Below, one piece after another: positions 22,881 to 33,143 of a stretch of DNA of 64,000 nt. A model generated the notes under the pieces. That model was not told the DNA's origin, did not search any database, and worked only from the letters and a program-made list of their open reading frames with translations. The stretch covers positions 104,557,868-104,621,867 of the forward strand of contig NC_084797.1 in assembly GCF_963169125.1 (NCBI RefSeq), given 5' to 3'. A program made the translations under genes and the position numbers. Position 1 is the stretch's first letter. Each line of letters begins with the position of its first letter. Source of the stretch: Humulus lupulus (lineage: Eukaryota; Streptophyta; Magnoliopsida; Rosales; Cannabaceae).

Positions 22881-23852
22881 TGTTGGTCGGTGTATACCTA
22901 CAGGGTATATGACAAGTTACTGCTCGGCAGGGAAATTAGTTTAAAGATGGTAAATGCTTTTCCCAAGTCCTACGCCAAGGCATAGCATTGAGTCTCCTAT
23001 AAGGGACTCTTGGTGAGGAACATTTTCAAGCAAGCGACAGTGAGAAATGTTCAGGAATCCTATGTCAGTGATTGCTACACCCTTCCAAGGCTTTATTGCC
23101 AAGATGCAGTATATCCTCTTCTATGCAATTCACTCACTTGAGGGAAAGTCCTTCTAACACTGCTTGGCAGAATACCACCAGAAGCTCAGATGCTCGGTAT
23201 GATGGATAGCCAAACATGGTCGGCAGGAAGAGGTTACACTCACCGTTAGCAGTCCGCAGGAATCTCCCAACCACCTACAAAGAGCTCCTAGCAACCTTGA
23301 AGACTCAGTCAAACCTCCTACCGGGTAGGGTTGTAACTACCTAGAAGAATAATGGGATATTTCCACCATTAGTTACTCCTGTATGCAGCCCCTGGGTCAA
23401 CAGAGCATTATAAATGCAAACCCTTCATCACAGTAAATGGGGTTCACGAAATCGCATACCGACCAGTGTTTAGAAACATACCGGGCAATCTTTTTTTATA
23501 CCTAGCAGCGATTTTGTCAAATTTTATTGTCTTTTACTCATAGAAATTCACTTGTAATCCCTTGTGATCTTTTGTAAATCTTTAAGATTAATAAAAATAT
23601 AAGAGGAAGTAGGTCATTACCAATTCTTGGGGCCAGACCTTTATAAATCTCGGTGTTCTTTATTATTTATTGCTCATTATTATTAGGTTATTGAATTATT
23701 AATTGTTCATTGATTTTTCCACTAAAAGCTCTCGAATTAATTATTTTGACTCCACGTTAGTTGAATGAAAAATCAGTCAAACAATAACAATTTTTTCTAA
23801 TCATATTTTCATATTTTTTTATTAGGTTCATTTACAGATAAGTGGTACAACA
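22881..23852 (+). mobile_element. Probable 3' LTR of element 3
   Basis: Opens TGTTGGTCGG and closes GGTACAACA (inverted TGTTG/CAACA), 972 bp, close to the 750-870 bp of the element 1 and 2 LTRs. Inside are a TATA box (CATTATAAATGC near 23408) and a poly(A)-type AATAAAAATATAAG near 23589, in the right order for U3-R-U5. It follows the antisense gene as the 3' LTRs do in elements 1 and 2. No partner LTR is present because the left part of the element is missing, so the edges are tentative. Confidence 0.5.
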
Positions 23853-24160
23853 AGGTCGCCAAAATAAGTTTTATATGTCAATCCTAATATCCCCTCAAGG
23901 GAGTTCATTTGAAAGGTCCCATTTATTTTGGCACCCCTAGGTTTAACGAGCTTATCGTCACCTCTTGGCCACTCGTCGCGGTAATGAGCTAGACATAATA
24001 AAATCAAGCAGTGTGACAGGGATCAACCGTCTAGGATATGACAGATATCTATCATTCATATTTTCTAAATCAGCACTCACTAGACTAACGTCTCTAAGCA
24101 ACTTTCTACGACAGTCTATATATGTGCATGTATCCTTATACTAACATACAATACAATAAT
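23853..24160. other. Unassigned stretch
   Basis: No ORF, repeat or terminal motif recognised. It lies between the putative element 3 LTR and LTR-B-like sequence. Confidence 0.3.
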
Positions 24161-26544
24161 CATTTCATGTTACAGCCATACAATATAAGTTGACTTATTT
24201 GGAGTCCTTAGCACTCAACAGGTTTTCACCCTCCAACGTTCAGTCCAGTTACGCTTAGCCAATACTGTAGTTATCCATACAATATACTCGGATTAATTAT
24301 GGCACAAAATTAATTATTATTATTTTGGGCGGTTTGGTCATTTTCAAAATCATTTGTAAGGATTTATGATCCTTATTTGGTTTTAAACCCATTAAGGAAA
24401 TTCATACACTCTAAGTCTCGAGGAGACCTATCCTATGGTCTCGATACCTAGGCTTAGGTATCACAATAGTATTTTCCCACAATCCGCTAAAAATCTTATT
24501 CTTTAAAGGTTTCGCTAACCCACACTTTCGACAAGTTGGTTAAAATATGTAAGATTTTTAGCCGGTATTATATCCAGAAAATACTAATAAATTCCTTTAT
24601 TATTTTTAAAGAAAATAAACTCTTAATTTCCCTTTTTTTTTCTTAAGGTTTTAATCTCTAAAAACTGTTTTAAGAAAATTGCCTAATTTGACTTAATTAG
24701 GAAAATCGTTAAAAATTTCCCTTCTTGACTAGTTAATTTTCCAAAATCAATTAATCAATTTTAATTACTATAAAAATAATTCACTAAATTATTTTCTCAA
24801 AATATAGGGTTTAAACCCTCTTTTAATTTATTAACTATTAATAAATTAAATCTCTTATTTTTAAAAAGAATAAAAATTCTTTAATTAAAATAGTTCACAC
24901 TAAACTCAAAGTGGTAATTTTAGTGAAAATATGTTTTCAAGATTTACCAAGTTTATATCTTGAAATAAGAAATTTTTTACTTTTTACCTAATGTTCCAAA
25001 ATCTCATTTTTACATTTTTAACCAAGTGTGAAAAGCCTATTTTTCACATTTTTAACTACATACTTTGTCAGTTCATAACATGAAATTTACTTACCCAATT
25101 GTTACCAAAATTTCCTAATTCCATTTTTGTTATGCCATTTAGGTCTTTGTAAAATATTAGGTCAAAATGAGCATTTTTGATTGGTGAAATCATTTTCCCA
25201 CAATGAGGTAAAAATGACCTTATTTTCAAGTCCTTATTTTTTCCCAACTTTGACAGTTAATAACTTTCTAACTATTCAATATTTCCTTAGTAAATTTTAC
25301 AGTGGAATACTAGGTTATGCCAAAAATATGTCCACAAAAATTTTGAAAAAAATGGGTTCATTTGCCCTATACAGTAGCTGTCCAAACTTTGTTCCGAAAA
25401 TAAGAATACGAAAAAACAGTTTTTTACCTAAACTTTGAAATAGCATAACTTACTCATTTCTAAACATTTTTGAGTGTTTCAAAAGCTCAATTTTATGTAC
25501 TCAATTTCAACAACGTCAAAGTATAATTTAATTTTATAAAATAAATATACAGTGGCTTCTTGACCCCTTGGAAGTCACAGCTCAAAAGATGTTTTGTTTT
25601 AGGGTTTCCTACAAAACCCTTGGGGGTTTTGGTTCCTATTTTCAAAAATCAATACACAAGCATCATAAAAATTATAAAACAACTACCATAAAAGTAAACT
25701 TTTTACCTCTTTGGTGGATCTTCCTACTTGCTTTGGCTCCTTCAAAACGTTTTAAAAACCCTAAGAAACTTCCCTAGATAATTAGCTATTTGAAACTCTA
25801 TGAGTAAAACCTTACAAAAGTCTAGATTAATGAAACTTTACCTTAGGGAAAACCCTTCCTAGACCAAGACTTAGCTTCCAAGTCTCCTTGGTGTTCTTGT
25901 GGTTGAAAATGGAGAGAAAACTTTAGAGGGTCTTCAAAAATCAGATGAGAGTGATTGAGAGACTGTGGGGGTAGGTTTTGCGGGTTAGAATGGCTCACAC
26001 AACTCTTCAAAATATCCCAAAACCACTTGAGTATTTCACTACCCACTTGCCCACTTGACATTATCCCTAAAAAATAAATTTCACTCTTATTAAGTTTTAA
26101 TTCATAAAACTTAACATTAAATAATTAAATTAAATGTCTCACACATTTTATTTAATTAATCACACTATAAAATTTAACCTAAGGTCCATTCTTGGAATAA
26201 AATTCCCCATTTCAGTAAAATTAGGCATTTAACAGAAAATGCCCTAAAATTTCCATTTTTCCTTAGGTTTATTATTTTTGACAAAAATTTAATTTTTAAG
26301 AATGTATTTTATGCCCAAAATATATTTTCAATAGTTTTTCATTTTATTTTCTGAGATTTTTACCTGATCAGGGTTTTTGTGTCGATCTAGGACCAAAAGT
26401 CTTATCTTGGCTTTTAAACCACAAAATTCATAATTTGGCTAGCAATAACTCATGGAATAATTTCCAAACAAATATAATATTATTAACTCAGGGAAAAATC
26501 CCGACCCGAGTCGTTTAAAAGTACCCAAAAACACAGGACGTTAT
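24161..26544 (-). mobile_element. LTR-B-like sequence, copy 2
   Basis: Resembles LTR-B copy 1 around 10250 and 11590 ('acttatttggagtccttagc', then 'ctgtagttatcc...aatatactcggattaattatggca') and ends AGGACGTTATA at 26544, a decayed GTTACA end. The left boundary is not defined. A leader-like region with short minus ORF 25843-26061 matches the position of the 13560-13800 region in copy 1. It is AT-rich and non-coding as far as can be read. It abuts a Ty1/copia RT fragment. Confidence 0.45.
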
Positions 26545-26822
26545 AGAAACAATGTAGAGACATTGTCAAACATAAATAATTGGTTAGCCGAAAAGTTCCA
26601 AATGAAAGATTTTGGCGAGGCGGGCTATGTTCTAGGAATCCAAGTCCTAATGGATAGGAAGAACAAGCTCTTGGTACTTTCTCAAGCTAATTGTATAGAC
26701 AAGGTGCTTGAAAGGTTCTCTATAGAGAATTCCAAGAAAGGTAAGTTATTGACCAGACATTGAATTACTCTTTAAAAAGAGCAATGTCCAAAGACCTCAG
26801 GAGGAAGAGGACATGAGAAAGT
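26545..26822 (+). pseudogene. pol: Ty1/copia reverse transcriptase fragment
   Basis: The frame at 26563-26763 reads INNWLAEKFQMKDFGEA, GYVLGIQVLMDRKNKLLVLS and DKVLERFSIENSKKG, the well-known copia RT segment after the catalytic YVDDM motif. A further decayed piece (KEQCPKT, then EEEDMRK) continues to about 26815. The YVDDM motif itself is upstream and missing, and both ends are truncated. Not functional. Confidence 0.9.
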
Positions 26823-27392
26823 TGTTGGTAACTGGTTTACCATGTGCGCAGCGGAAAGCACGGGGTGTTGGGCCAGAGATTTCAATTTATTTTTATTTAA
26901 AAAAACTTTAAACAATTGGATCCATTAACATGCAATGAATTAATCATAGAGAAATAACAGATGAGGATTCACCAGTTGAAGAACTATCAAGAATCCTCGC
27001 TATCTTTTTGTGCCTCCAATGAATATCCTATCCAAAGCAGTTCTTCAGAATACTTAGACCAAGAACATCAAAGATATTTCTCTATACCTCAAGACGTGTG
27101 TGGGCACGTAGAGTAATGGTAGGGAAAAATTTCTGATTCACAAGATATTCTCAACACATGAGATATTTGAATATTAGGTCTGATTGAGATAGTTTTCTAG
27201 GATAGAGAAAATAATACGATCTATTTTCTTTCTGTCAAATGTCTTTTGTTTGTTGAAACTATTTCCCTATGATTGATTTATAAAAGAATTAATTAAAATT
27301 TTTGAAATTAAAAATTCAAAAATTCAAATTATAAAAAATTATTAAATAAATAAATAAATATAAGAAATGTCCAAGACACATTCTTAGAGCTT

Positions 27393-27436
27393 GTTACACG
27401 CCAACTACAGTGCATGCACTGTAGTTGGCGTGTAAC
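27393..27436. repeat. Perfect 44-bp palindrome
   Basis: Arms of 22 bp, GTTACACGCCAACTACAGTG plus CA and its exact reverse complement, meet with no spacer (centre TGCA|TGCA). It is GC-richer than the surrounding AT-rich DNA. It can extrude as a cruciform or, if transcribed, fold as a long hairpin. Confidence 0.97.
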
Positions 27437-27461
27437 ACATCCCTGATTTCAGGGATGTGTT
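27434..27461. repeat. Second hairpin next to the 44-bp palindrome
   Basis: Arms AACACATCCCTGA and TCAGGGATGTGTT (13 bp, perfect) with a 2-base spacer. It overlaps the end of the 44-bp palindrome by 3 bases, giving two adjoining perfect inverted repeats in 69 bp. Confidence 0.95.
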
Positions 27462-27480
27462 CCAACCATTTTCTTTTAAT

Positions 27481-29320
27481 TATTATTTAAAAATTATTTA
27501 TTCAAAAATATATAAACCTGATAGCTTATTTATAAGATTAATTAAAGAATAAATATCATTTTAAATTCAAATCCAATTTGAATTATCAAAAATATATTTT
27601 TCAAATAATTTAAATAAATAAAACTAATTAATTCAAAATTAATCATCTTAATTATTTAAATGCTTTTTTCAAAAATACCAAATATAATTTTCAAAAACTA
27701 TAATTAATTAATTTGTCTCAATTACATATTTGACCCCGAAGAACAAATTTCTTCCAAATAAGCCTTTTTCTCGATTTTCCCAATTTTAACTCTTACATTG
27801 AATAGTGTTGATAGATTGTTGGTAAGAACGCCCTAATCTATTTACTTTGTAAAACGTCGCACAACTAATATTTATGAGAAAAATATCTTTTTGGAGAAAA
27901 GGATTAGTGGGGCCTTGATAAAACATGTGATTTGGGCCTAAAGGTTTCGAAATAATAATGTAGTGTCTTTATACAGTCTTTTAAAATAATATAAAATAAC
28001 ATAATAAGTCTCACTGGCGTAAATAAAACATAAACCATACTGTATAAGTTTATTATCTTTCTTGGCGCTCATCTTGATCGTTAATCGCTCATAGGACACT
28101 CCGCGTCTTACATGCCTAGACATCAGAACTTCCCGCATCACTATGCATGCCATGGAGAAACCCTATTGCCTACCTAAAAGGGGGAAAGTAAGGGGTTGAG
28201 CTAAAAGCTCAATAAGGAAGTACAAACAAATGCAACAATTTCCAGAAATAACAAGAAAAAAAACTACTTACATATCATAAAACTCTTGCATAACAATATC
28301 TTCTCCATTTCATAATCATAACGTATCACATTCATAGTCGGATTGTATCATATTCTTAATCATATGGTATCATGTTCATAATCATAATCATGCTTCATAC
28401 TTCATGTGAGCATGGCACCCCTATTGTCCATATCACATCGTGAGGTAATCCGCGAAAGCATAAATCGGTAAGACCTCCTCTATGAGATAAACAAGAACTC
28501 TAGTCCTTGAATAACCTCAGCATGTCCGTCCTATGAGTTACGTCATATCCTTAATAACTTCTTTGTTTTGTCGCGTTAAGAATGCTAACAACCTATTGTT
28601 TTTTTACACATCATACAAGCAGACATACAACAATCCATAACATAACATACTAATTCATACTTTTCATAACACTTTAGCATACCATATTATACTTTCCATA
28701 ACACTATAACCTTGCAACATAATAGTTTATACCTTTCATAACATAGTTCATAGAAAATTGTAACTAACATGCTTACCTCAAGTCCAATTAAAATCAAAAT
28801 AAATAGCGGTGTGCTTCACAACGAGCCTAGACTAACAATCAAACACTCGTCTCAATATCAAGTAAGACTAAGCGTACTATACAATTATACCTTGTGTGTA
28901 TCATGTGGGACATGCGCATGTGGCACATATTACATCTCAACAATAAACATACAATTATTTCACATAAAAATCATTAATGAATAATCCCAATTCTACCAGT
29001 GAATCCTCAATGTTTGGAAGCAGATACACACATTTAACTAAATGGTGTATATTTGAACGTAAGCTATGTTTTCATGCAACATGAATACGTGGGAGGGTTC
29101 TTAGAACTCGCTCTATTTATTTTATTGTTACATTCTTAAAATTCAGTAAGAAATAAATTTACCAACTGTATTAATGTTGTCGTAATGCCTCCTAAAGACA
29201 AAGTTCTAATCTAGATGTCATTTCATAAAATTATTTAATTAACTAGCACTTTAGTCATATTTGTTCATAAATAATAGAATTTGATTTATTATTTAATTAA
29301 AGATAACATATGACAACATT
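27481..29320. other. Unassigned AT-rich DNA
   Basis: No protein similarity seen. 27481-27760 is very AT-rich with simple-sequence character. 28200-28760 holds a degenerate run of 'cataatcatatc' type words. The whole may be an old LTR, but no termini were found. ORFs at 27938-28153 and 28769-28984 are not recognisable. Confidence 0.4.
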
Positions 29321-30612
29321 TATAACGTCCCAAATTCGCTAATAAGGCTTAGTGCCTTGATTAGCATGTCAGGAGGGAGATAAATGATTAAATAACATTA
29401 TTAGGTGAATTAATTACAATATATGTGTATCATTAGTTGATTACTTGAGTTATATTATAATATGAATAGATATGCATGTTTAGGTGTATTAAATGTGCAT
29501 GTGAGCCAATTCTTGTGAATAAGGGCGTATTTGTAATTTTGGCCCGATAAGAGCATAAATATAATTATGTGTGTGTTACGATTGAGACATTATTACTATG
29601 TGGGTGTATTCAAGATATTGGGCTCGAGGCAGTCCTAGTGGGCAGATTAGTGGAATAGTCACAACGGGGTCAAATATTTGGCTCGGGGTGAGCCTAGGGG
29701 TATGTCGAGAACGTAGTGTGTATTCGAGGTTGATCGGGTAACAGGTAGTTATTTTGCAGTTATTTTGCTATGTCGAGATTAATTGGCGATTCATAGGAAT
29801 ACTCAAGGAATTAGCGGGAATGTCGCAAATGATGGGTTTGCCCTTGGATGCATTATAGGACTAAGGATATTATTAGGGGCCTTTTAGTCTTTTGATGTTA
29901 AGGATAGAATTAGGCTTAGAACCTTGAGGAAGCAAGGAAAACAAAAGAAACAATTAGCTGCCTTCCTCTCTCTCTCTCTCTCGTGTATCCCTCTCTCTCT
30001 AAGGCTTGGGAGGTTTTGGAATTTTTGAAAGAGGAGGCTCTGAAAGTTGAGGCTGGGAATAGGGGAATCAAGCTAGGAGCAGGATTGGGGACAACTAAGG
30101 ATCGAAATTACTATTGAGGTAAGGTTTATGACCTGATTTCTTTGTGAAATTCTACTGCTAAGTTAGGTTTTGAGCTGAGATTAGTTTTAGCATGATCACA
30201 GAGTTGGGATAAAATTCTTGGTTAGTTTTTGGGGTAATTATACTGCTTATGTTGTGTGATTGGGAGTTCTAGATGTAATTTTGGGTTTAGCTGTTGATTA
30301 GGATGAGTTTTGGTGATTTTTGCTTGAGAAATTATAGGGTAAAATTTTGGGTTTCGAGCTCGAGCCGCGGTGCTGTTCCTTAAGCACCGCGGCCCGTGTA
30401 CATAAAAGGGCTTGCCGATGGGTTGGTGCGCGCCATGGCCCGTGTCTCCCAGGAGAGAGTCGTGGGCTCTCTGAATTGTAGCGTGCTGCGGCCCTACGGG
30501 CTGAGCTGCGACTCTAATTAAGGAAAATACCCAAAACAGGTTTTTAAGCTCGAGAACTCAATCTTAAAGGCTCGGGAGGGAATCTACTACCCGGTTTAGT
30601 AGAATTCGAGGT
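29321..30612 (+). mobile_element. LTR-A copy 4, left part (split by element 2)
   Basis: Opens TATAACGTCCCAAATTCGC, a decayed LTR-A start, followed by the family's 'taataaggcttagtgccttgatta' region, a (CT)n run at about 29967-29985 and a GC-rich hairpin. It stops at 30612, where element 2 begins after the target duplication GAGGT (30608-30612). Sequence after the second GAGGT (61099 onward) aligns with the next part of LTR-A (compare GGTCCTAGAGGCTAG with GGTCCCGAGAGTGCGAG in copy 2). Confidence 0.85.
30364..30393. repeat. GC-rich hairpin in LTR-A copy 4
   Basis: Arms GCCGCGGTGCT (30364-30374) and AGCACCGCGGC (30383-30393) are perfect complements with an 8-base loop. Decayed relatives follow at 30430 and 30482. 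This is the copy 4 form of the palindromic cluster seen in copies 1-3. Confidence 0.9.
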
Positions 30613-30999
30613 TGTTGACTACCTTTTTCGCAATCAACTGTAACAAGAGAGATTAAAGATATAAGCAAAAGAACACAAGAATTTTTATGTGGTTCAGTTT
30701 ATAAAAGAACCCTAGTCCACGAGTCTCTGGTATTAAAAGGTTTGGAAGCTTGTGAGAGTAAGCTTCAATGGAGTATTCGCAGGCAATGTTTAGGTTTTTC
30801 TAATTACAAGGTCTTTTTCTCACTAAAAAGCCCAAACCTTTTCAAGGAGACTCCCAACTCTATTTATTGAGGCTGGGGTAAATAATACTAATCATTTGTC
30901 ATTGGGCTACATTAAATAGAGACCACGGCCCAAGCGAGATCCACGGGGCCCACTGCAGAAAGGTGCCCACTTTATTGGGAACATGCCCCTGGTGCTGTC
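30613..30999 (-). mobile_element. Element 2 3' LTR, first piece
   Basis: Aligns with 60224-60664 of the 5' LTR: same 'gagagattaaag', 'gtggttcag', 'agtcca..agtct' and 'ggaacatgcccctggtg' wording. It lacks about 50 bases near 30890 present in the 5' LTR. Homology stops at TGTC about 30999, where foreign DNA starts. Confidence 0.9.
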
Positions 31000-31358
31000 T
31001 TTTGAGCATACACATAAATGAATGGTGGCCTATCACAACTTTTTATGGCCATTGAATTAGCTTTGGATCATCATTTTATTCCGGATCTTTGACCCAAAAA
31101 ACTTGAGTAAGGCCATGGAACTAGCCCAAAAGATCAAAAAATAAATTCTCTGTTTACAGCTATCCCAAGAATACAACAAGGTACTCCTGACAATTAACAA
31201 GTTCCAAGAATGTAAGTCATCTCCACAGGGACAAAACATAACTTGAAAAATTCCTGGGAATATCGTTTGTTGACTAATTCGGAGATACATGAAAAGAAGA
31301 ACCAGGGTATTTGCTATGGTTATGATGGAAAGTGGTCTTATGGAGACAAGTGCAAAAG
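31000..31358 (+). pseudogene. gag: Ty3/gypsy gag remnant, left piece (split by element 1)
   Basis: Near 31285-31358 the plus strand encodes a decayed zinc-knuckle: HEKKNQGICYGYDGKWSYGD, followed by KCKRKE. The usual gypsy form is C-x2-C...G-H-x2-C; here the second Cys is Tyr and His is Asp. The frame continues at 43762 (ELNVL, stop, SHDKEEEEAAES) when element 1 and one AAAGG are removed, so this was one gag before element 1 landed. It lies inside element 2's 3' LTR. Confidence 0.75.
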
Positions 31359-31363
31359 AAAGG

Positions 31364-32112
31364 CGTTGACGCGGTTCTTCGCCAACAGGTAATTAAGAAA
31401 CTAAGAGAATGGGATTAGTGTGAAGTAATGAACCAAAACAGATGAATGATCTTAAAATGAACTGATGATACCAATACTTTTTTAGGTGGTTCAAAGGTTA
31501 AAATCCTTTTACTCCACCAGCCAATATTATTGTTATATTTCTGGTATTCTTTACAGGGTATTTCTTTACACAATCGAATCCAACCCTTTGCAACTCCCAG
31601 GGTCTCCATATTTATAGGAGAGGACAAATGGGGGTTGGCAAGGGGGGTCATCCCGTGACCTCTTACCCATCATGTCACTTCTGTGACATTCATGATTATT
31701 TACTAAAACCTGAAACATGAAGTGTGGTCTAATCAGTAGGTAAGGGGGATAATGGGTCGCACGGCCCAACCTAGTCATGGGTGCCTGAGCACGCACGTTT
31801 ATGCTGCTTGTCCGAGAATTCAGGGATATATCAGACACATGATGTCGATATATGCACGTTTACATTGCGTGGTTGACTTTATAAAGGGTCACGACTTCCA
31901 ACTCAAGCTCGGCCTCGAGCTGGATGCCTTCTTAACCCACGATCTTCATACCTCTGACTCGGCTCCTTGCCAATCTTAATAAACCTTTGGTTACCTCGAG
32001 CTAAAGAGGTAGGACCTGACAACAGCAGCTCTGGGCATGTGGCCTCCACGTGGCTGATATAATTATGCCATGTCTCAGCTCGCTAATAGCCCGTGGAAAA
32101 TTAGGGCGTACA
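31364..32112 (-). mobile_element. Element 1 3' LTR (749 bp)
   Basis: In plus coordinates opens CGTTGACGCGG (TG decayed to CG) and closes AGGGCGTACA. It matches 42630-43756 throughout except for the Cassandra-type insertion there. A minus-strand TATA box CCTATAAATA sits at 31611-31620. ORFs at 31415, 31566 and 31752 repeat in the other LTR only because the LTRs are alike. Confidence 0.95.
31611..31620 (-). promoter_or_regulatory. LTR core promoter TATA box, element 1 3' LTR
   Basis: Minus strand CCTATAAATATGGAG. The same box is at 42873-42882 in the 5' LTR, where it would drive gag-pol transcription. It leaves about 245 bases of R-U5 before the LTR end. Confidence 0.7.
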
Positions 32113-32126
32113 TTTGCCCCCCAAGC
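32113..32126 (-). other. Polypurine tract, element 1
   Basis: Minus strand reads GCTTGGGGGGCAAA directly against the 3' LTR start TGTACGCCC. This is the plus-strand primer site. Confidence 0.85.
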
Positions 32127-32375
32127 CTATGCTCATGGCATATGATGTCATCTGGGGCCACAGTGGGGGCTTTTAGGCTTCCTTATGGACTCTTCACATT
32201 CCGCCCATTACGCAGGCGTTGACTACGTGGAGCATTGTGGTTGGTGACGGTACGCCTTCCGAGAACTGCATTAAATGGCCTAGCCTATACTTGGCCGTCG
32301 TTTCGCCTCTCGAGTAGAGAGCCTCGTATCCCACATCAGGGCAATCCAACGGCCCTCCTCACTTGGCCTTTTACG

Positions 32376-32385
32376 TATATAAAAG
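32376..32385 (+). promoter_or_regulatory. TATA box of the element 1 antisense gene
   Basis: TATATAAAAG followed by GGG, a canonical plant TATA box. It is 264 bases from the LTR edge and 235 bases before the donor splice site. Confidence 0.75.
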
Positions 32386-32610
32386 GGGTGGCCACCTTAC
32401 GCATGGGCCACCCGTTCATTTGAAAAATTTTCTAATTTTCCCATCTTCTTCTTCTTTCTCAGCCTAAAAAAACCCTCTTTTTCTTCCGGTTACTGTTCCC
32501 AGCGTTCCAGAACTTCAAGCGTGAGAGCTCCTTTGAGGCTTTGGCACCAGCTATTCTGACGAGGCTCCAACCTAGACGACCCCTTCATCCTCCCCACAGC
32601 GAAACACTCT

Positions 32611-33135
32611 GTAAGTTTTCTTCTTATGCATGCTTTAAATTCCCTCTTCATTGTAGCATAGGTAAATTGTTCCTGTAGCTGCATGCAACATTCTGCTGGT
32701 TTTTTGTGGGTATGATAGGCGTAGGTTTTTATTTTAGGGCATCAATCGTGGAAAAAACCATTTAGGAGCATGGCTCATATGGTACGCTTTCTGGGGAAAT
32801 TTTATGGGTAGGATTTTTGGTATGCCTGTTTGAAATATCCAGTCTTTTGGGTGCCAAAACCGGGTAGCTTAGGGGACATGTTTCACACACGGTTTTTGCA
32901 CTGTTTGCCTACTGAAACATTCCTTCCAAGGCAAACTTTTATCCTGACCCTCCTGACACACGAATTCCGAGTAATCGGGGATCCGTTGGGAGCATAGGCG
33001 CGTGTTCATAGAACTGCGTGGTCTCACTCTCCACGGGCTGAGATTACCTCAGTTCGTGCAAAGGAAACACTTCGCTTCAGGTTCTTTCTTATGCTTAGGT
33101 CGCCTTTTCTAAAATTTTCTTCTTTTGTTCGCTAG
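32611..33135 (+). other. 5' leader intron of the element 1 antisense gene (predicted)
   Basis: 525 bases from GTAAGT to a TTTCTTCTTTTGTTCGCTAG acceptor with a long pyrimidine tract. The ATG is at 33144. Element 2 has the same design (45304-45710). Prediction from consensus only; no transcript evidence is available here. Confidence 0.65.
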
Positions 33136-33143
33136 GCGACCCG

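Larger units (their letters stand above)
26823..27480 (-). mobile_element. Probable retroelement end or LTR fragment with hairpins
   Basis: Begins TTGGTAACTGGTTTACC and contains 'gtgcgcagcggaaagc' and a leader-like text about 26970-27130. On the minus strand a TATA-like CTTTTATAAATC occurs near 27281-27292. The AT-rich run 27290-27365 includes (AAAT)n. Assignment to a copia-type LTR rests on position after the copia RT and general look only. Confidence 0.35.
32127..33143 (+). promoter_or_regulatory. Promoter and leader region of the element 1 antisense gene
   Basis: Plus-strand TATA box TATATAAAAG at 32376-32385, in the context CCTTTTACGTATATAAAAGG. About 25-30 bases on is the likely transcript start. 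A CT-rich leader follows to a donor site CTCT|GTAAGT at 32611, and the acceptor TTTTGTTCGCTAG ends at 33135, eight bases before the ATG. The region holds the gene's own promoter, on the strand opposite gag-pol. Short ORFs at 32235 and 32490 are not called. Confidence 0.7.

Noticed and set aside
28300..28420. CRISPR-like or satellite array of 'ataatcat' words
   Set aside because: Irregular spacing and no constant repeat; plant simple-sequence drift. No CRISPR array anywhere in the window.
29967..29985. (CT)n run as an independent microsatellite
   Set aside because: A CT-rich stretch occurs at the same place in LTR-A copies 2 and 3, so it is part of the LTR leader.
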